A DNA stretch of 44,172 nt, taken from the NCBI GenBank assembly GCA_024400935.1, contig JAKSLZ010000015.1, forward strand, positions 1 through 44,172, given 5' to 3'. The position numbers and the translations under genes were made by a program. The first letter of the stretch is position 1. Each line of letters begins with the position of its first letter. The notes under the pieces are model-generated. The model saw nothing but the letters and a program-made list of their open reading frames with translations, was not told the DNA's origin and ran no database searches. This document shows positions 7,196-16,036 of this stretch, one piece after another. Source of the stretch: Muribaculaceae bacterium (GTDB lineage: Bacteria > Bacteroidota > Bacteroidia > Bacteroidales > Muribaculaceae).

Positions 7196-8956
7196 TTATT
7201 CTGAGGCAACGCGCACAGCCCGGACGCTTTGCCCGATGTAACGGTAGCTGTAGCTCCTAGCAATGGAACTCGAACTGAAGTACAGGTCGTAGGCGCCGTA
7301 GCTGTAGTCAGCGTCGAGCGAACATGACCAATAGTAGCCGCTGGAACCCTCGAAGCCGAGGCTCGCGCCGTAGCGGCAGCCAGCGGCAGGAAGGAAAATG
7401 CTGTTGCCGTTGCTCTTGCTTGTAATCTTGCGACCCTCTACTCCGTTCTCTGTCACCCACTCTGTTGTGGTGTACCTGCTGTCTACTAGGTCTTCTATCT
7501 CCTGAAAAGTGGGCATGCGCCAACCACTGCCCCAGTTGGCGGTAGCTGCGTCATGTGACGCATCAAGGTCTCTATCCTCTTTGTAGCTTAAATTATACAC
7601 GTCGAAACTGTGGCTCTTGCCCTTAGCGTAACCCTTAGTCTCGCCCCAGGCGAAATACTTACCGTAGTCCTCGGGCTTGTCAGCACCCACATTACAAGTT
7701 GCCCACAACACACCACCGGGCAAGCCGAGGTCAACATACTCGCGGCCAACCGAGTCCTTGCCTGACTTGTCAGGGGTGTTCTCAACAGTCACTTCGCTGC
7801 TGTCGCTATTTCCCAACGAACCATCAGTACCTCTGCCTGCAACTCCAATAATCACTGCAACAATGGCTAACGCTGCAGCTCCTACGGTCCACCATAGCAA
7901 TTTCTTTCGATACTTTTTTGAAACATAAAGTCCACGTTTGTTTCTTCTTGTCGGCTTTCGTGTTGTGGTCTTTTTAGGAACTGATTTTTTCGGCTCTTCT
8001 GCTTTTACATTTACAGTTGGTTCTTCATCAACCACTATGGCTTCTACCAAGGTGTCATCGATCACATTACTCACTGTAGTATCGCCACTAAGCGCTGCGA
8101 CGAATGCCGTCGCGCCCTTGAGGCGGTCACGCTTGCGGCTCTTCATCGCCTGGCAGATGGCAGCGATAGCCTGCTGGCTCACACCACGGGACACCAGTTG
8201 GTCAACGGGCAAACCTTCCTCATTGACGTCGCTAGCACTGGGTGGACGCTGGCCAGTGAGCAGGTAAAAGAAGGTTGCGCCCAGTGCATATACATCTGTC
8301 TCGGGAGAAAAGGAGCCCACACCACCCTGCTTGTACTGCTCCATGGGAGCATAGCCCTCGCTTATGCCCACAGGAGTGGTACTTGTCTGGCTACCAGTCT
8401 TAGCATCATACTGCTTGGCGAGACCGAAGTCGATGAGCACGGTCTCGTCCTTGGCATTGAGCATGACGTTGCCGGGCTTCACGTCCAGGTGGTTCATGTT
8501 CTGCCTGTGGATATAGTCGAGCGCCGAGGCTATCTGCTTGATGTAGCGAGTGGCTTGCGGCTCAGATATCGGGCCTTCACGCTTCACCTTGTCGCTGAGC
8601 GATCCACACTCGGCATACTCCATCACATAGTAGGCTGTGCCGTTCTCCTCAAAGATGTCGTAGATGCGCACAATGTTGGGATGTTTGAAGCGGGCAATGT
8701 TGCGGGCTTCCTTGAGGAACTTCTCGCGGAAGCGCTCCACAGTGTCACGCGCCCCCTCGGTGCCCAGCGTGACGTGGCTGGTGCTCTCGTCACGACTGCA
8801 CATCTCCTTCATGAAGAATTCCTTTATGGCGACAGTGCGGTCTAAACCACTCTGCACGGCTAAGTAAGTGATGCCGAAGCCTCCCTGCCCCAGCAAGCCG
8901 AGTATCTTGTAACGTCCTCCCTGCAACAGGGAACCGTTCTTCAAAGTTTGTCCCAT
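7196..8956 (-). CDS. Membrane Hanks-type Ser/Thr kinase with C-terminal FISUMP-type domain
   Basis: The 586-residue product starts with a full kinase domain (about 15-285): glycine loop GQGGFG (23-28), AIKEF with Lys45, catalytic loop HLDVKPGN with Asp158, DFG at 176-178 and GYAPMEQY as the activation-segment end. All key residues are present, so it should be active. A basic, threonine-rich linker (about 310-350) precedes one membrane segment (about 353-373, LLWWTVGAAALAIVAVIIG). Residues about 405-584 form a domain like the Fibrobacter succinogenes major paralogous (FISUMP) family: EYVDLGLPGGVLWATCNVGA, YFAWGET, WRMPTFQEIEDL and YYWSCSL. Topology predicts kinase inside and FISUMP domain outside the inner membrane, a possible sensor arrangement. 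A good promoter lies at 8988-9019. Confidence 0.85.
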   Translation of the reverse strand: MGQTLKNGSLLQGGRYKILGLLGQGGFGITYLAVQSGLDRTVAIKEFFMKEMCSRDESTSHVTLGTEGARDTVERFREKFLKEARNIARFKHPNIVRIYDIFEENGTAYYVMEYAECGSLSDKVKREGPISEPQATRYIKQIASALDYIHRQNMNHLDVKPGNVMLNAKDETVLIDFGLAKQYDAKTGSQTSTTPVGISEGYAPMEQYKQGGVGSFSPETDVYALGATFFYLLTGQRPPSASDVNEEGLPVDQLVSRGVSQQAIAAICQAMKSRKRDRLKGATAFVAALSGDTTVSNVIDDTLVEAIVVDEEPTVNVKAEEPKKSVPKKTTTRKPTRRNKRGLYVSKKYRKKLLWWTVGAAALAIVAVIIGVAGRGTDGSLGNSDSSEVTVENTPDKSGKDSVGREYVDLGLPGGVLWATCNVGADKPEDYGKYFAWGETKGYAKGKSHSFDVYNLSYKEDRDLDASHDAATANWGSGWRMPTFQEIEDLVDSRYTTTEWVTENGVEGRKITSKSNGNSIFLPAAGCRYGASLGFEGSSGYYWSCSLDADYSYGAYDLYFSSSSIARSYSYRYIGQSVRAVRVASE

Positions 8957-8987
8957 AGTGATTTTTCCTAAAGTTTCATTAATCTCA

Positions 8988-9019
8988 CAAAGGTAATATT
9001 TTTATCTTAAAAACACAAA
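8988..9019 (-). promoter_or_regulatory. Promoter of the kinase gene
   Basis: TACCTTTG (8995-8988) fits the -7 box and TTTG (9019-9016) the -33 box with a 20-base spacer, both on the minus strand. The leader would be about 25 bases. Confidence 0.6.
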
Positions 9020-9070
9020 TCAAAATACACCTCTTCAATCGGCTTAATCAGCGTGAAACTCTTGTACACT

Positions 9071-9103
9071 GAGAGGCTGCGCCATTAAATGACACAGCCT
9101 CTC
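9071..9103 (-). terminator. Hairpin after bipA
   Basis: GAGAGGCTG at 9071-9079 pairs with CAGCCTCTC at 9095-9103, with further pairing CATT/AATG inside. It lies 35 bases past the bipA stop. The U-tract is poor. Confidence 0.55.
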
Positions 9104-9137
9104 TATTTGGTATCGTGATATGTTATCTACAGGGGGA

Positions 9138-10952
9138 TTAGTCGTCCTGGCCGTTGGCCTTGTTGATGCGCTTGCGCTCGAGCTCGTCGAGGACAATCTT
9201 GCGCATGCGTATGTGGTTAGGAGTAATCTCTACATACTCGTCGGCCTTGATGTACTCAAGAGCCTCCTCAAGGCTGAAGACGATGGGCGGGATGATGCGC
9301 ACCTTGTCGTCGGCACCGCTTGCACGCATGTTAGTGAGTTTTTTAGACTTGGTCACGTTGATGACAAGGTCTTTCTCCTTGCTGTGCTCACCCACTACCT
9401 GGCCGCCATAAACATCCTCCTGCGGGAAGATGAAGAACTTGCCGCGGTCCTGCAGCTTGTCGATGGCATAGGCAAAGGCTGTGCCGCCTTCCATAGCGAT
9501 GAGCGAACCGTTAGTGCGGCGGGTGATCTCACCCTTCCAGGGCTCATAGCACAGGAAACGATGGGCCATGATTGCCTCACCGGCACTGGCAGTAAGCACA
9601 TTAGTGCGCAGACCTATGATGCCTCGTGCGGGAATCTTGAACTCGAGCAGGATGCGGTCGTTCTGCGTCTCCATCGCGGTCATCTCACCCTTGCGGCGAG
9701 TAACCATATCAATCATCTTGCTGGAATATTCTTCAGGGACATTGATGCTCAAGGCCTCGATGGGCTCGCACTTCACACCATCAATCTCCTTGATGATAAC
9801 CTGGGGCTGACCCACCTGCAGCTCATAACCCTCACGGCGCATCTCCTCGATGAGCACACTCAGGTGGAGCACACCGCGGCCAAACACGAGCCAAGCGTCC
9901 TCGTTGGGCGAGGGCTCAACGCGCAGAGCCAGGTTCTTGTCAAGCTCCTTCATCAGGCGGTCATAGATGTGGCGTGATGTCACATACTTGCCGTCCTTGC
10001 CAAAGAAGGGAGAGTCATTGATAGTGAAGAGCATCGACATGGTGGGCTCGTCGATGGCGATGCGAGGCAGGGGCTCGGGATTAGCAAAGCATGCGATAGT
10101 GTCGCCAATCTCAAAGCCGTCAATACCAATGATTGCACAGATGTCGCCACTCGACACGCTCTCAACGTGCTTCTGGCCCATACCTTCAAATGTGCGCAGT
10201 TCTTTGATCTTCTGCTTAGACACTGAGCCATCCTTCTTGCACAGAGCCACCTCCATGCCGTCAGTGAGAGTGCCGCGGTGAACGCGACCCACTGCGATGC
10301 GGCCCACATAGCTGCTATAGTCAAGCGATGTGATGAGCATCTGTGCATCACCCTCGATGATTTCGGGAGCAGGGATATACTTGATGATGGCATCAAGCAC
10401 TGCAGTGATGTTGTCGGTGGGCTGTGTCCAGTCGTCGCTCATCCAGCCTTCCTTGGCCGAGCCATACACTGTGGGGAAGTCGAGCTGGTCCTCAGTGGCG
10501 TCGAGATTGCACATCAGGTCAAACACGGCCTCCTGCACCTCGTCGGGGCGGCAGTTGGGCTTGTCAACCTTATTGATCACCACGATGGGCTTGAGACCCA
10601 GCTGGATAGCCTTCTGGAGCACGAAACGGGTCTGGGGCATGGGGCCCTCAAAGGCGTCGACCAGCAGCAGGCAGCCGTCGGCCATGTTGAGCACGCGCTC
10701 CACCTCACCGCCAAAGTCGCTATGGCCCGGGGTGTCAATGATGTTAATCTTGTGTCCGTTATAGTTTATCGAAACGTTTTTAGAAAGGATTGTAATGCCA
10801 CGCTCTCTCTCCAGGTCGTTGCTGTCGAGAATCTGATTACCCATGTTTTGATTGTCGCGGAACAGGTTACCTGCAGCGAGCATCTTGTCTACCAAAGTTG
10901 TTTTGCCATGGTCAACGTGAGCGATGATGGCAATGTTTCTAATGTTCTGCAT
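9138..10952 (-). CDS. typA: Ribosome-associated GTPase BipA/TypA
   Basis: This translational GTPase of the EF-G/LepA group acts in 50S subunit assembly and in stress or cold adaptation. From the ATG at 10952 it has 604 residues, the usual length. The start MQNIRNIAIIAHVDHGKTTL places the P-loop AHVDHGKT near 10-17, as in the family. RERGITI, DTPGHSDFGGEV and NKVD give the other G motifs, followed by EF-G domain II, RVEPSPNEDAWLVFGRGVLHLSVLIEEMRREGYEL (domain III) and the TypA-specific C-terminus (TNVLTASAGEAIMAHRF; SLEEALEYIKADEYVEITP). A longer frame to 11009 is unlikely because the -7 box TAAATTTG (10984-10977) falls inside it. A hairpin follows the gene. Confidence 0.95.
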   Translation of the reverse strand: MQNIRNIAIIAHVDHGKTTLVDKMLAAGNLFRDNQNMGNQILDSNDLERERGITILSKNVSINYNGHKINIIDTPGHSDFGGEVERVLNMADGCLLLVDAFEGPMPQTRFVLQKAIQLGLKPIVVINKVDKPNCRPDEVQEAVFDLMCNLDATEDQLDFPTVYGSAKEGWMSDDWTQPTDNITAVLDAIIKYIPAPEIIEGDAQMLITSLDYSSYVGRIAVGRVHRGTLTDGMEVALCKKDGSVSKQKIKELRTFEGMGQKHVESVSSGDICAIIGIDGFEIGDTIACFANPEPLPRIAIDEPTMSMLFTINDSPFFGKDGKYVTSRHIYDRLMKELDKNLALRVEPSPNEDAWLVFGRGVLHLSVLIEEMRREGYELQVGQPQVIIKEIDGVKCEPIEALSINVPEEYSSKMIDMVTRRKGEMTAMETQNDRILLEFKIPARGIIGLRTNVLTASAGEAIMAHRFLCYEPWKGEITRRTNGSLIAMEGGTAFAYAIDKLQDRGKFFIFPQEDVYGGQVVGEHSKEKDLVINVTKSKKLTNMRASGADDKVRIIPPIVFSLEEALEYIKADEYVEITPNHIRMRKIVLDELERKRINKANGQDD

Positions 10953-10976
10953 TGTACTATTTTTATTTTGCGGCTG

Positions 10977-10984
10977 CAAATTTA
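10977..10984 (-). promoter_or_regulatory. -7 box of bipA
   Basis: TAAATTTG on the minus strand lies 24 bases before the chosen ATG and supports it against the longer frame. The -33 candidate is TTG about 22 bases upstream, a loose spacing. Confidence 0.5.
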
Positions 10985-11151
10985 GTGATTTTTTCGCAAT
11001 TATGCACAAGATTAATGCGTTAAGTAATGGTAAAATAAAAACTTGGGGTGTTTTTTTTGTTTTTCACTATGCTTTGCTCCATCTTGCCGCCTCATTTTGC
11101 GTTGTTTCTTGGAAGTTATTATTGCACCCTTACTAAACCGCACACTATAAT

Positions 11152-11198
11152 AAAAAAGGAGCGGGAGATGCTTTTCAAGACCGTGCCTCTCCCGCTCC
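11152..11198 (-). terminator. Rho-independent terminator of the amidase gene
   Basis: GGAGCGGGAGA at 11158-11168 pairs with TCTCCCGCTCC at 11188-11198, with GC/GC inside. On the minus strand it is followed by six T (11157-11152). A textbook terminator 31 bases past the stop at 11230. 10985-11151 shows nothing else. Confidence 0.85.
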
Positions 11199-11229
11199 TA
11201 TAGAGTGTGTTGCTATTTAATTATCCAGT

Positions 11230-14200
11230 TCATTTAGACATGATTGCAAACAACAGGAAATTGACATCAGCAATATCGATGTCGCCGTCGTTATTCACAT
11301 CGGCGCGTGCCCTATACTGCTCTACATTGTCATACCCCATCATGAGGCCTACAACGATGTTCACGTCAGCAACATCCACATCGCCATCCTGATTAATGTC
11401 GGCGGGATTGCCAGTCGAGCCTTTAACCACGGTGAGGGCCTTGCGGGCCGGTGTGGTATTCTCGTTGACATCGGTGGGAACAGAGTAGATACCCACCTTG
11501 CTGCCACCGGCAATGAGGTTGCCACCATAGTCAAATGCCATCTGGTAGATGTACTTGCTACCATCAATTGCGTCGCAGTCAAATTCTGTGTTATAGGCAA
11601 GTGACGGAGTGTTTCCATTCCAAGTGATGTCAAAGAACTTGAGCGTACCAGCTGCATCGTTGATAACGAGAGTCTTGCCGTCGTTAGAGATTGCAAATCC
11701 CGAACCGCCCGAGCTTGTAAGGTAACTGCTTATACTGCTATCAGAACCCGAGTTGTAGAGCACATTGCCGTTCTTGTCGACATAGACAAGTGAGGGCACG
11801 GTAGCTGTGTTCTGTCCTGCAGAACGTGTCTGCGCCACCCAGATATTGCCTTCATCATCGGCAATGACATTGCCGTTGCCATTGGCCTGCAGGCTACTGA
11901 TGTTGTAGTTGAACGACGGTGCCTGGTTCCAGTATTCCTTTATAGAACCGTCGGCATTGCCTATGTCGTAGCGACTGACGATATTGCCCATATCCTCGTT
12001 GTAGACATACATCTTGGTGCTCGCACCTGTGCCCTGAATCCAAACCGAAGGAGTTGAACTTGCCACGCTTGTACCGCTTGCGTTAGTGAGCAGACCGCTG
12101 CTTGCGCGGGTAAGGAATGTGCCGTCGGCATTGCGGAAGAACGACTTGAAGCCTGCACTGAAGTCAGCAGGATTGGCAACAAAAACGCCCGAAGTGGGAT
12201 CACCCCAGTCAGGAACATAAACTTTGCCCTCGCCATCAATACCGATGCGGTAGTTGCTGCGGAAGACATTGCCGTCATCACGCTTCTTTATCACTGTTGA
12301 ATTGATTCTTATTCCATCGGGATCATAAGCATAAAGACCATTGCTTGCCGATGCTGTTCCGGCACGGTCGGCTACATAGAAGCTTCCGAAGTACATGCTC
12401 TCGGGATTCTTGTCAATGGCAACGAAAGCACGAGTAAACGAGAAATTAGAGAAGTCATTGAGGCGCTTGAACTCAGTCACTTTATATCCCTTGAGTTTCA
12501 CTGCCCAGTTAAGGGTCTGTCCGGCATCACCGGGCAAGTCAGTGGCCTTGAATGTAGCACTGTTAGTTCCCTCAACAATGTCGTTGAGAGGCAGTGTACC
12601 CACCTCAGTGCCGCTCTGCGCGTCATAGAATACAAGGCTAGCTTGAGTTGCGTCGTTGTTGGCAGTGAACGAGAACGTGTAGTTGCCGCCATCGGCCTCG
12701 ACATCAAGGTCATAAGCATAGATGCCCTTGACTACAGTGCCGGCGGGAGGCTCAGGATTGTCGTTAACCTTAGTTGCAAACTTGATGATGCTGTTGTCAC
12801 CTGTGAGGTAAGCATAGAGGTCGTCGCCGTCGGCCCACGCGCCAGCTGCGCTATAGGCAGCCGAAGCCACTGGCGAAGCAGCGTCGATATCGGTATTAAC
12901 CGTATTGACAAGCGATGCCCTGTTGAAACCATCGGTGATGTCAATAAACTTAATGCCCTGCACGGTACTTGTGCCATAAGGAGCTACCATGAGTTTGTGG
13001 TCCTTGTAATCCAAGAAACTGAAGTCAGTACCACGTGCGCCATGCGATGTTGCCAGGTAAGTATAAGCCGTGGGAACACCTGCAGCTGCAGTGGGCATGG
13101 GGAACTCGACAATAGTACCGTTAGAACCTCCCATAACATAATTAGTGCCGCTGAGGGGTGACACCGCAAGGAAGAGTTTTCCGCCCTGAGCAGGATCGCC
13201 CAGTGTAACGGCATTGAGCGTGGCATTAGTGTTGACATGCCAAGTCTTGGTCACTGCACCGTTAGCGATAGCCACATTGGTCACGCGCATAGCACGACTG
13301 TCGCCCGAGGTAACGCCCACAATGGCCACAGTGCAGTTAGAGGCTGTGCCGTTGACTGCCATGGCATATCCCATGTCGGCATTATAGTAGTTACATGAAT
13401 TCTGTGTTGTAAAGAACTGTGCAGGGGCAGCATCTAGGCTATTCCAGATGTAACCATAAAGCGTGCCCTGCTGATTGCCGCTCTCGACAAACGATGCGTC
13501 AAACGAGTTGCGAACGCTTGAAACGCTCACCAGTTTCCCATCCTCAGTAAGGGCGATAGAACCAATCTGGTTGTAGAAACCAGGATTGCTCTCGTTGACA
13601 TAAATGCCTGCGGTGCTGATGTTCTTAAGAACTTGCTTGGTAGTGTTGTCCACCAGATAGAGGTTAGCATTCTTGCCGCTGTGCGTGAGCACGATGGTGT
13701 TGTCGCCCTGCTGCAGTGTCTGCGCAACGGTTCCTGTAATTTCGCCGTAAGTGGTAACAGGTTCCTGGATAAAGGCGAACTCTCCGAGCGGTTCTACAGT
13801 GCCGGCATTGAGATGCAACTTGGGATAGGTGGTTGCATTGGCAGTCACTGTGATTTCGGTTGATTTGAGCGTGCGGTATCCAGTGCAGCTTGCCTGGAGC
13901 TCATAGGTTCCGGGCTCCACATCAAAGAATGCAAATACACCGTTCCACTCCTGGTCAGTGGTATAGGTCTTGACCACAGTGCCGTTCTTGAGCAGCTTCA
14001 CGGTAGCGCCATTGAGGGGCTTGAACTGGTCATCGGTTCCCTCTCGATAGCCATAGAGGCTGTGAGTCATCACCTCCTCGGCATCTTTCACGGTACCCAG
14101 CACAGCACCTGTGGTGAGCTGCGGGAAGCCAAAGTAAGCGCCGATGCCGCGTGCCTCGCGCAATCCCTCCTCGCGGTCGTAATCGAAGTTGAGGGCACGG

Positions 14201-14901
14201 TGGCGTGCGGGAGCGTAGGTGTGGAAGAATCCCTCGAGCAGATAGCCCGGTGTACCATGCTTGAGCACGCCCAGATAGCCGTCATACTGCTTGCCATTGT
14301 TGCGTGTGGTAACCGTGTGGCTGCCATAGTAGTCCCAGTCTCCCTTTACATAGGCAGCAGTACGCGAGTAGTTCTCGAGTTCGGATGCAATATGGTAAGG
14401 ATGATTGGCAAGCGCCATCTCGCGACTACCTGCCACCTGGGCCTTGGAGTCCTGTCCGCGATACAAGTAGGTGGGATAATTGACCATATTGTTATCGTTG
14501 GCATCGCTGTGCGAGGCAACGAACATGTCGAAGTTACCGGCTTCAACCTCCTCGCATATCTCACTGAGGTTGCGGTTATACTTGGTACTCGACTCCGAGT
14601 CCTTGGGCCAAGGACCGTTCTTAGTGCGCGAGAACACGATGTTTTCCTTCTTCACACCCATCTGCTGCAGGGTGTGCCCTATGTAGAGCGAACGGGGCAA
14701 TGTGCCGCGTCCCTCATAGAAGCCAAGCGTGTCGGTCAGATTAGTGTTATTGGGGTGAGCTATGGTGTTCATCGGGCGGTCATTGCTCGTAAACGAGCCG
14801 TGGCCGGGATTGAGATAGATGCGGAACTCGCTGGCATCCTGCGCCTGCATGGTTCCTGCTGCAACCAGTGCAGCCGCTGCAAGTGATAGTATTTTCTTCA
14901 T
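11230..14901 (-). CDS. Secreted N-acetylmuramoyl-L-alanine amidase-like protein with dockerin tail
   Basis: A 1223-residue protein with a signal peptide (1-20). Residues about 25-258 are an Amidase_3-type zinc domain, which cuts the bond between muramic acid and the stem peptide. The ligand and catalytic pattern is complete: LNPGHG (His34), GFYEGRG (Glu63), VASHSDAN (His131) and LLEGFFH (Glu223). Residues about 262-366 form a carboxypeptidase-regulatory-like beta-sandwich (GATVKLLKNG, NGVFAFFDVEPGTYEL). Residues about 370-1150 are beta-rich, propeller-like and not recognised. Residues 1163-1223 are a dockerin: DINQDGDVDVADVN and DVNNDGDIDIADVN, both calcium loops intact. The plus-strand gene at 38608 is a paralogue of the first 365 residues only. 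It lies 12 bases after a TolB-like gene, so the two form an operon. The target may be its own or other bacteria's wall. Confidence 0.85.
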   Translation of the reverse strand: MKKILSLAAAALVAAGTMQAQDASEFRIYLNPGHGSFTSNDRPMNTIAHPNNTNLTDTLGFYEGRGTLPRSLYIGHTLQQMGVKKENIVFSRTKNGPWPKDSESSTKYNRNLSEICEEVEAGNFDMFVASHSDANDNNMVNYPTYLYRGQDSKAQVAGSREMALANHPYHIASELENYSRTAAYVKGDWDYYGSHTVTTRNNGKQYDGYLGVLKHGTPGYLLEGFFHTYAPARHRALNFDYDREEGLREARGIGAYFGFPQLTTGAVLGTVKDAEEVMTHSLYGYREGTDDQFKPLNGATVKLLKNGTVVKTYTTDQEWNGVFAFFDVEPGTYELQASCTGYRTLKSTEITVTANATTYPKLHLNAGTVEPLGEFAFIQEPVTTYGEITGTVAQTLQQGDNTIVLTHSGKNANLYLVDNTTKQVLKNISTAGIYVNESNPGFYNQIGSIALTEDGKLVSVSSVRNSFDASFVESGNQQGTLYGYIWNSLDAAPAQFFTTQNSCNYYNADMGYAMAVNGTASNCTVAIVGVTSGDSRAMRVTNVAIANGAVTKTWHVNTNATLNAVTLGDPAQGGKLFLAVSPLSGTNYVMGGSNGTIVEFPMPTAAAGVPTAYTYLATSHGARGTDFSFLDYKDHKLMVAPYGTSTVQGIKFIDITDGFNRASLVNTVNTDIDAASPVASAAYSAAGAWADGDDLYAYLTGDNSIIKFATKVNDNPEPPAGTVVKGIYAYDLDVEADGGNYTFSFTANNDATQASLVFYDAQSGTEVGTLPLNDIVEGTNSATFKATDLPGDAGQTLNWAVKLKGYKVTEFKRLNDFSNFSFTRAFVAIDKNPESMYFGSFYVADRAGTASASNGLYAYDPDGIRINSTVIKKRDDGNVFRSNYRIGIDGEGKVYVPDWGDPTSGVFVANPADFSAGFKSFFRNADGTFLTRASSGLLTNASGTSVASSTPSVWIQGTGASTKMYVYNEDMGNIVSRYDIGNADGSIKEYWNQAPSFNYNISSLQANGNGNVIADDEGNIWVAQTRSAGQNTATVPSLVYVDKNGNVLYNSGSDSSISSYLTSSGGSGFAISNDGKTLVINDAAGTLKFFDITWNGNTPSLAYNTEFDCDAIDGSKYIYQMAFDYGGNLIAGGSKVGIYSVPTDVNENTTPARKALTVVKGSTGNPADINQDGDVDVADVNIVVGLMMGYDNVEQYRARADVNNDGDIDIADVNFLLFAIMSK

Positions 14902-14913
14902 AGCTGCACGTGT

Positions 14914-15822
14914 TTATTTGTTAATACTGATAATATAAGCCTCTCCCGTAGGGGTTGAGAAGGCAATCTTGCGGCCATCGGCGGTGGGAAGCGGATACAT
15001 CGCTATCACGTCGTCGCTTGTGAGCGTCTGGCTCATGCCGTTAAGGTCTAGCGCAACGATGCTCGACGATGTGTACACCATGCCGTCGTCAGCGTCATTC
15101 ATGCCCACAATAATCTCATCATTGTACCAGCGAGGGGCACGCACCTGGCCAATGGCCTGGATGCCAGTGCCGTCTATGTTGCACACATAGGCACCGTCGC
15201 CGGTGACATAGAACAGTGCCTTGCTGCCGTCGGGCGACACGCTGGGCCATATATAACGCTTGTCGGCTCCTAACGGAGAGAACTCAGTGGTAACGCCATC
15301 AACGGTTTTCATCAAGTGCAGACGGTCAATCGAGAGAATGACATGACGCGAAGCCACAGCGGTCTTGTTAAGAGCCTTCACATTAGAGCGTCCTTCGTTG
15401 ACAGTAGTGGCAACACCGCCCTGCACATCCATTGCCTGGAGAGAGCGAGTTGCTTTCACCAACTCTGTCTTTTTGCCAGAGGTCATGTTTACCGACTTGA
15501 CGGCAGTCATCTTGAGGTGATTCTTGTTAAACGAGGTTTCACGATACACCACACTGTTGCCGTCGGCCGAGATTTTCACATCATATCCCGCACCGGGGGC
15601 ATCGGTAATTTTTGTAGTCTTTCCAGTAGTGAGGTCATAGCGGGTGAGCCCTGCGTTGTAATCTGTCGTGATAAGAAGATAACTGCCGTCGGGACTGATT
15701 GCCGCGACCTTGTTAGCTGCATCCTCGGGAATAGCCACCTGCTGCACACCACCCACATCAAGCAACTGCGCATAACCTCCCAAAGAAACAGCCAATGCAA
15801 TAGAAAAAATAAGTTTTCTCAT
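14914..15822 (-). CDS. Secreted TolB-like beta-propeller protein
   Basis: The 302-residue product has a signal peptide ending at GGYAQ (about residue 19), then repeats of the WD40-like/TolB (PD40) type: VAAISPDGSYLLITTDYNAG, DVKISADGNSVVYRE, YIWPSVSPDGSKALFYVTGDG and PLPTADGRKIAFSTPTGEAY. These form a propeller used for protein or ligand binding; no enzyme motif is visible. It is the first gene of a pair with the dockerin-tailed amidase (12-base gap) and may bind the same partner or substrate. No TAnnTTTG match was found upstream; the 5' region to about 15960 is AT-rich. Confidence 0.75.
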   Translation of the reverse strand: MRKLIFSIALAVSLGGYAQLLDVGGVQQVAIPEDAANKVAAISPDGSYLLITTDYNAGLTRYDLTTGKTTKITDAPGAGYDVKISADGNSVVYRETSFNKNHLKMTAVKSVNMTSGKKTELVKATRSLQAMDVQGGVATTVNEGRSNVKALNKTAVASRHVILSIDRLHLMKTVDGVTTEFSPLGADKRYIWPSVSPDGSKALFYVTGDGAYVCNIDGTGIQAIGQVRAPRWYNDEIIVGMNDADDGMVYTSSSIVALDLNGMSQTLTSDDVIAMYPLPTADGRKIAFSTPTGEAYIISINK

Positions 15823-15970
15823 TTTTTAAATTGTAGATTTTAAGAAATCATCCGTTTTGGTTTATAATATCATTTATTTTGAATGTGTAAAATTACAAAA
15901 TACAATTGGTATATACAAAATTTATACAATATTTTTCATTACAACACGTTCTAACACGCAAATAAACTAC

Positions 15971-16003
15971 AAAAAAAAGGCGGCCCCATAAGTGGAACCG
16001 CCT
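15971..16003 (-). terminator. Rho-independent terminator of the 613-residue dockerin protein gene
   Basis: AGGCGG at 15978-15983 pairs with CCGCCT at 15998-16003, continued by G-U and G-C pairs. On the minus strand eight T follow. It lies 34 bases past the stop. Confidence 0.85.
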
Positions 16004-16036
16004 CGACTTTGTATCATTAAGATTCTGCTTAATCAA

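Noticed and set aside
6714-7204. Overlapping short frames on both strands in the palindrome region
   Set aside because: They span inverted repeats and have no start context or protein features; symmetry of the DNA produces matching frames.
10953-11009. N-terminal extension of BipA
   Set aside because: It contains the -7 box and shifts the P-loop away from its usual position near residue 10.
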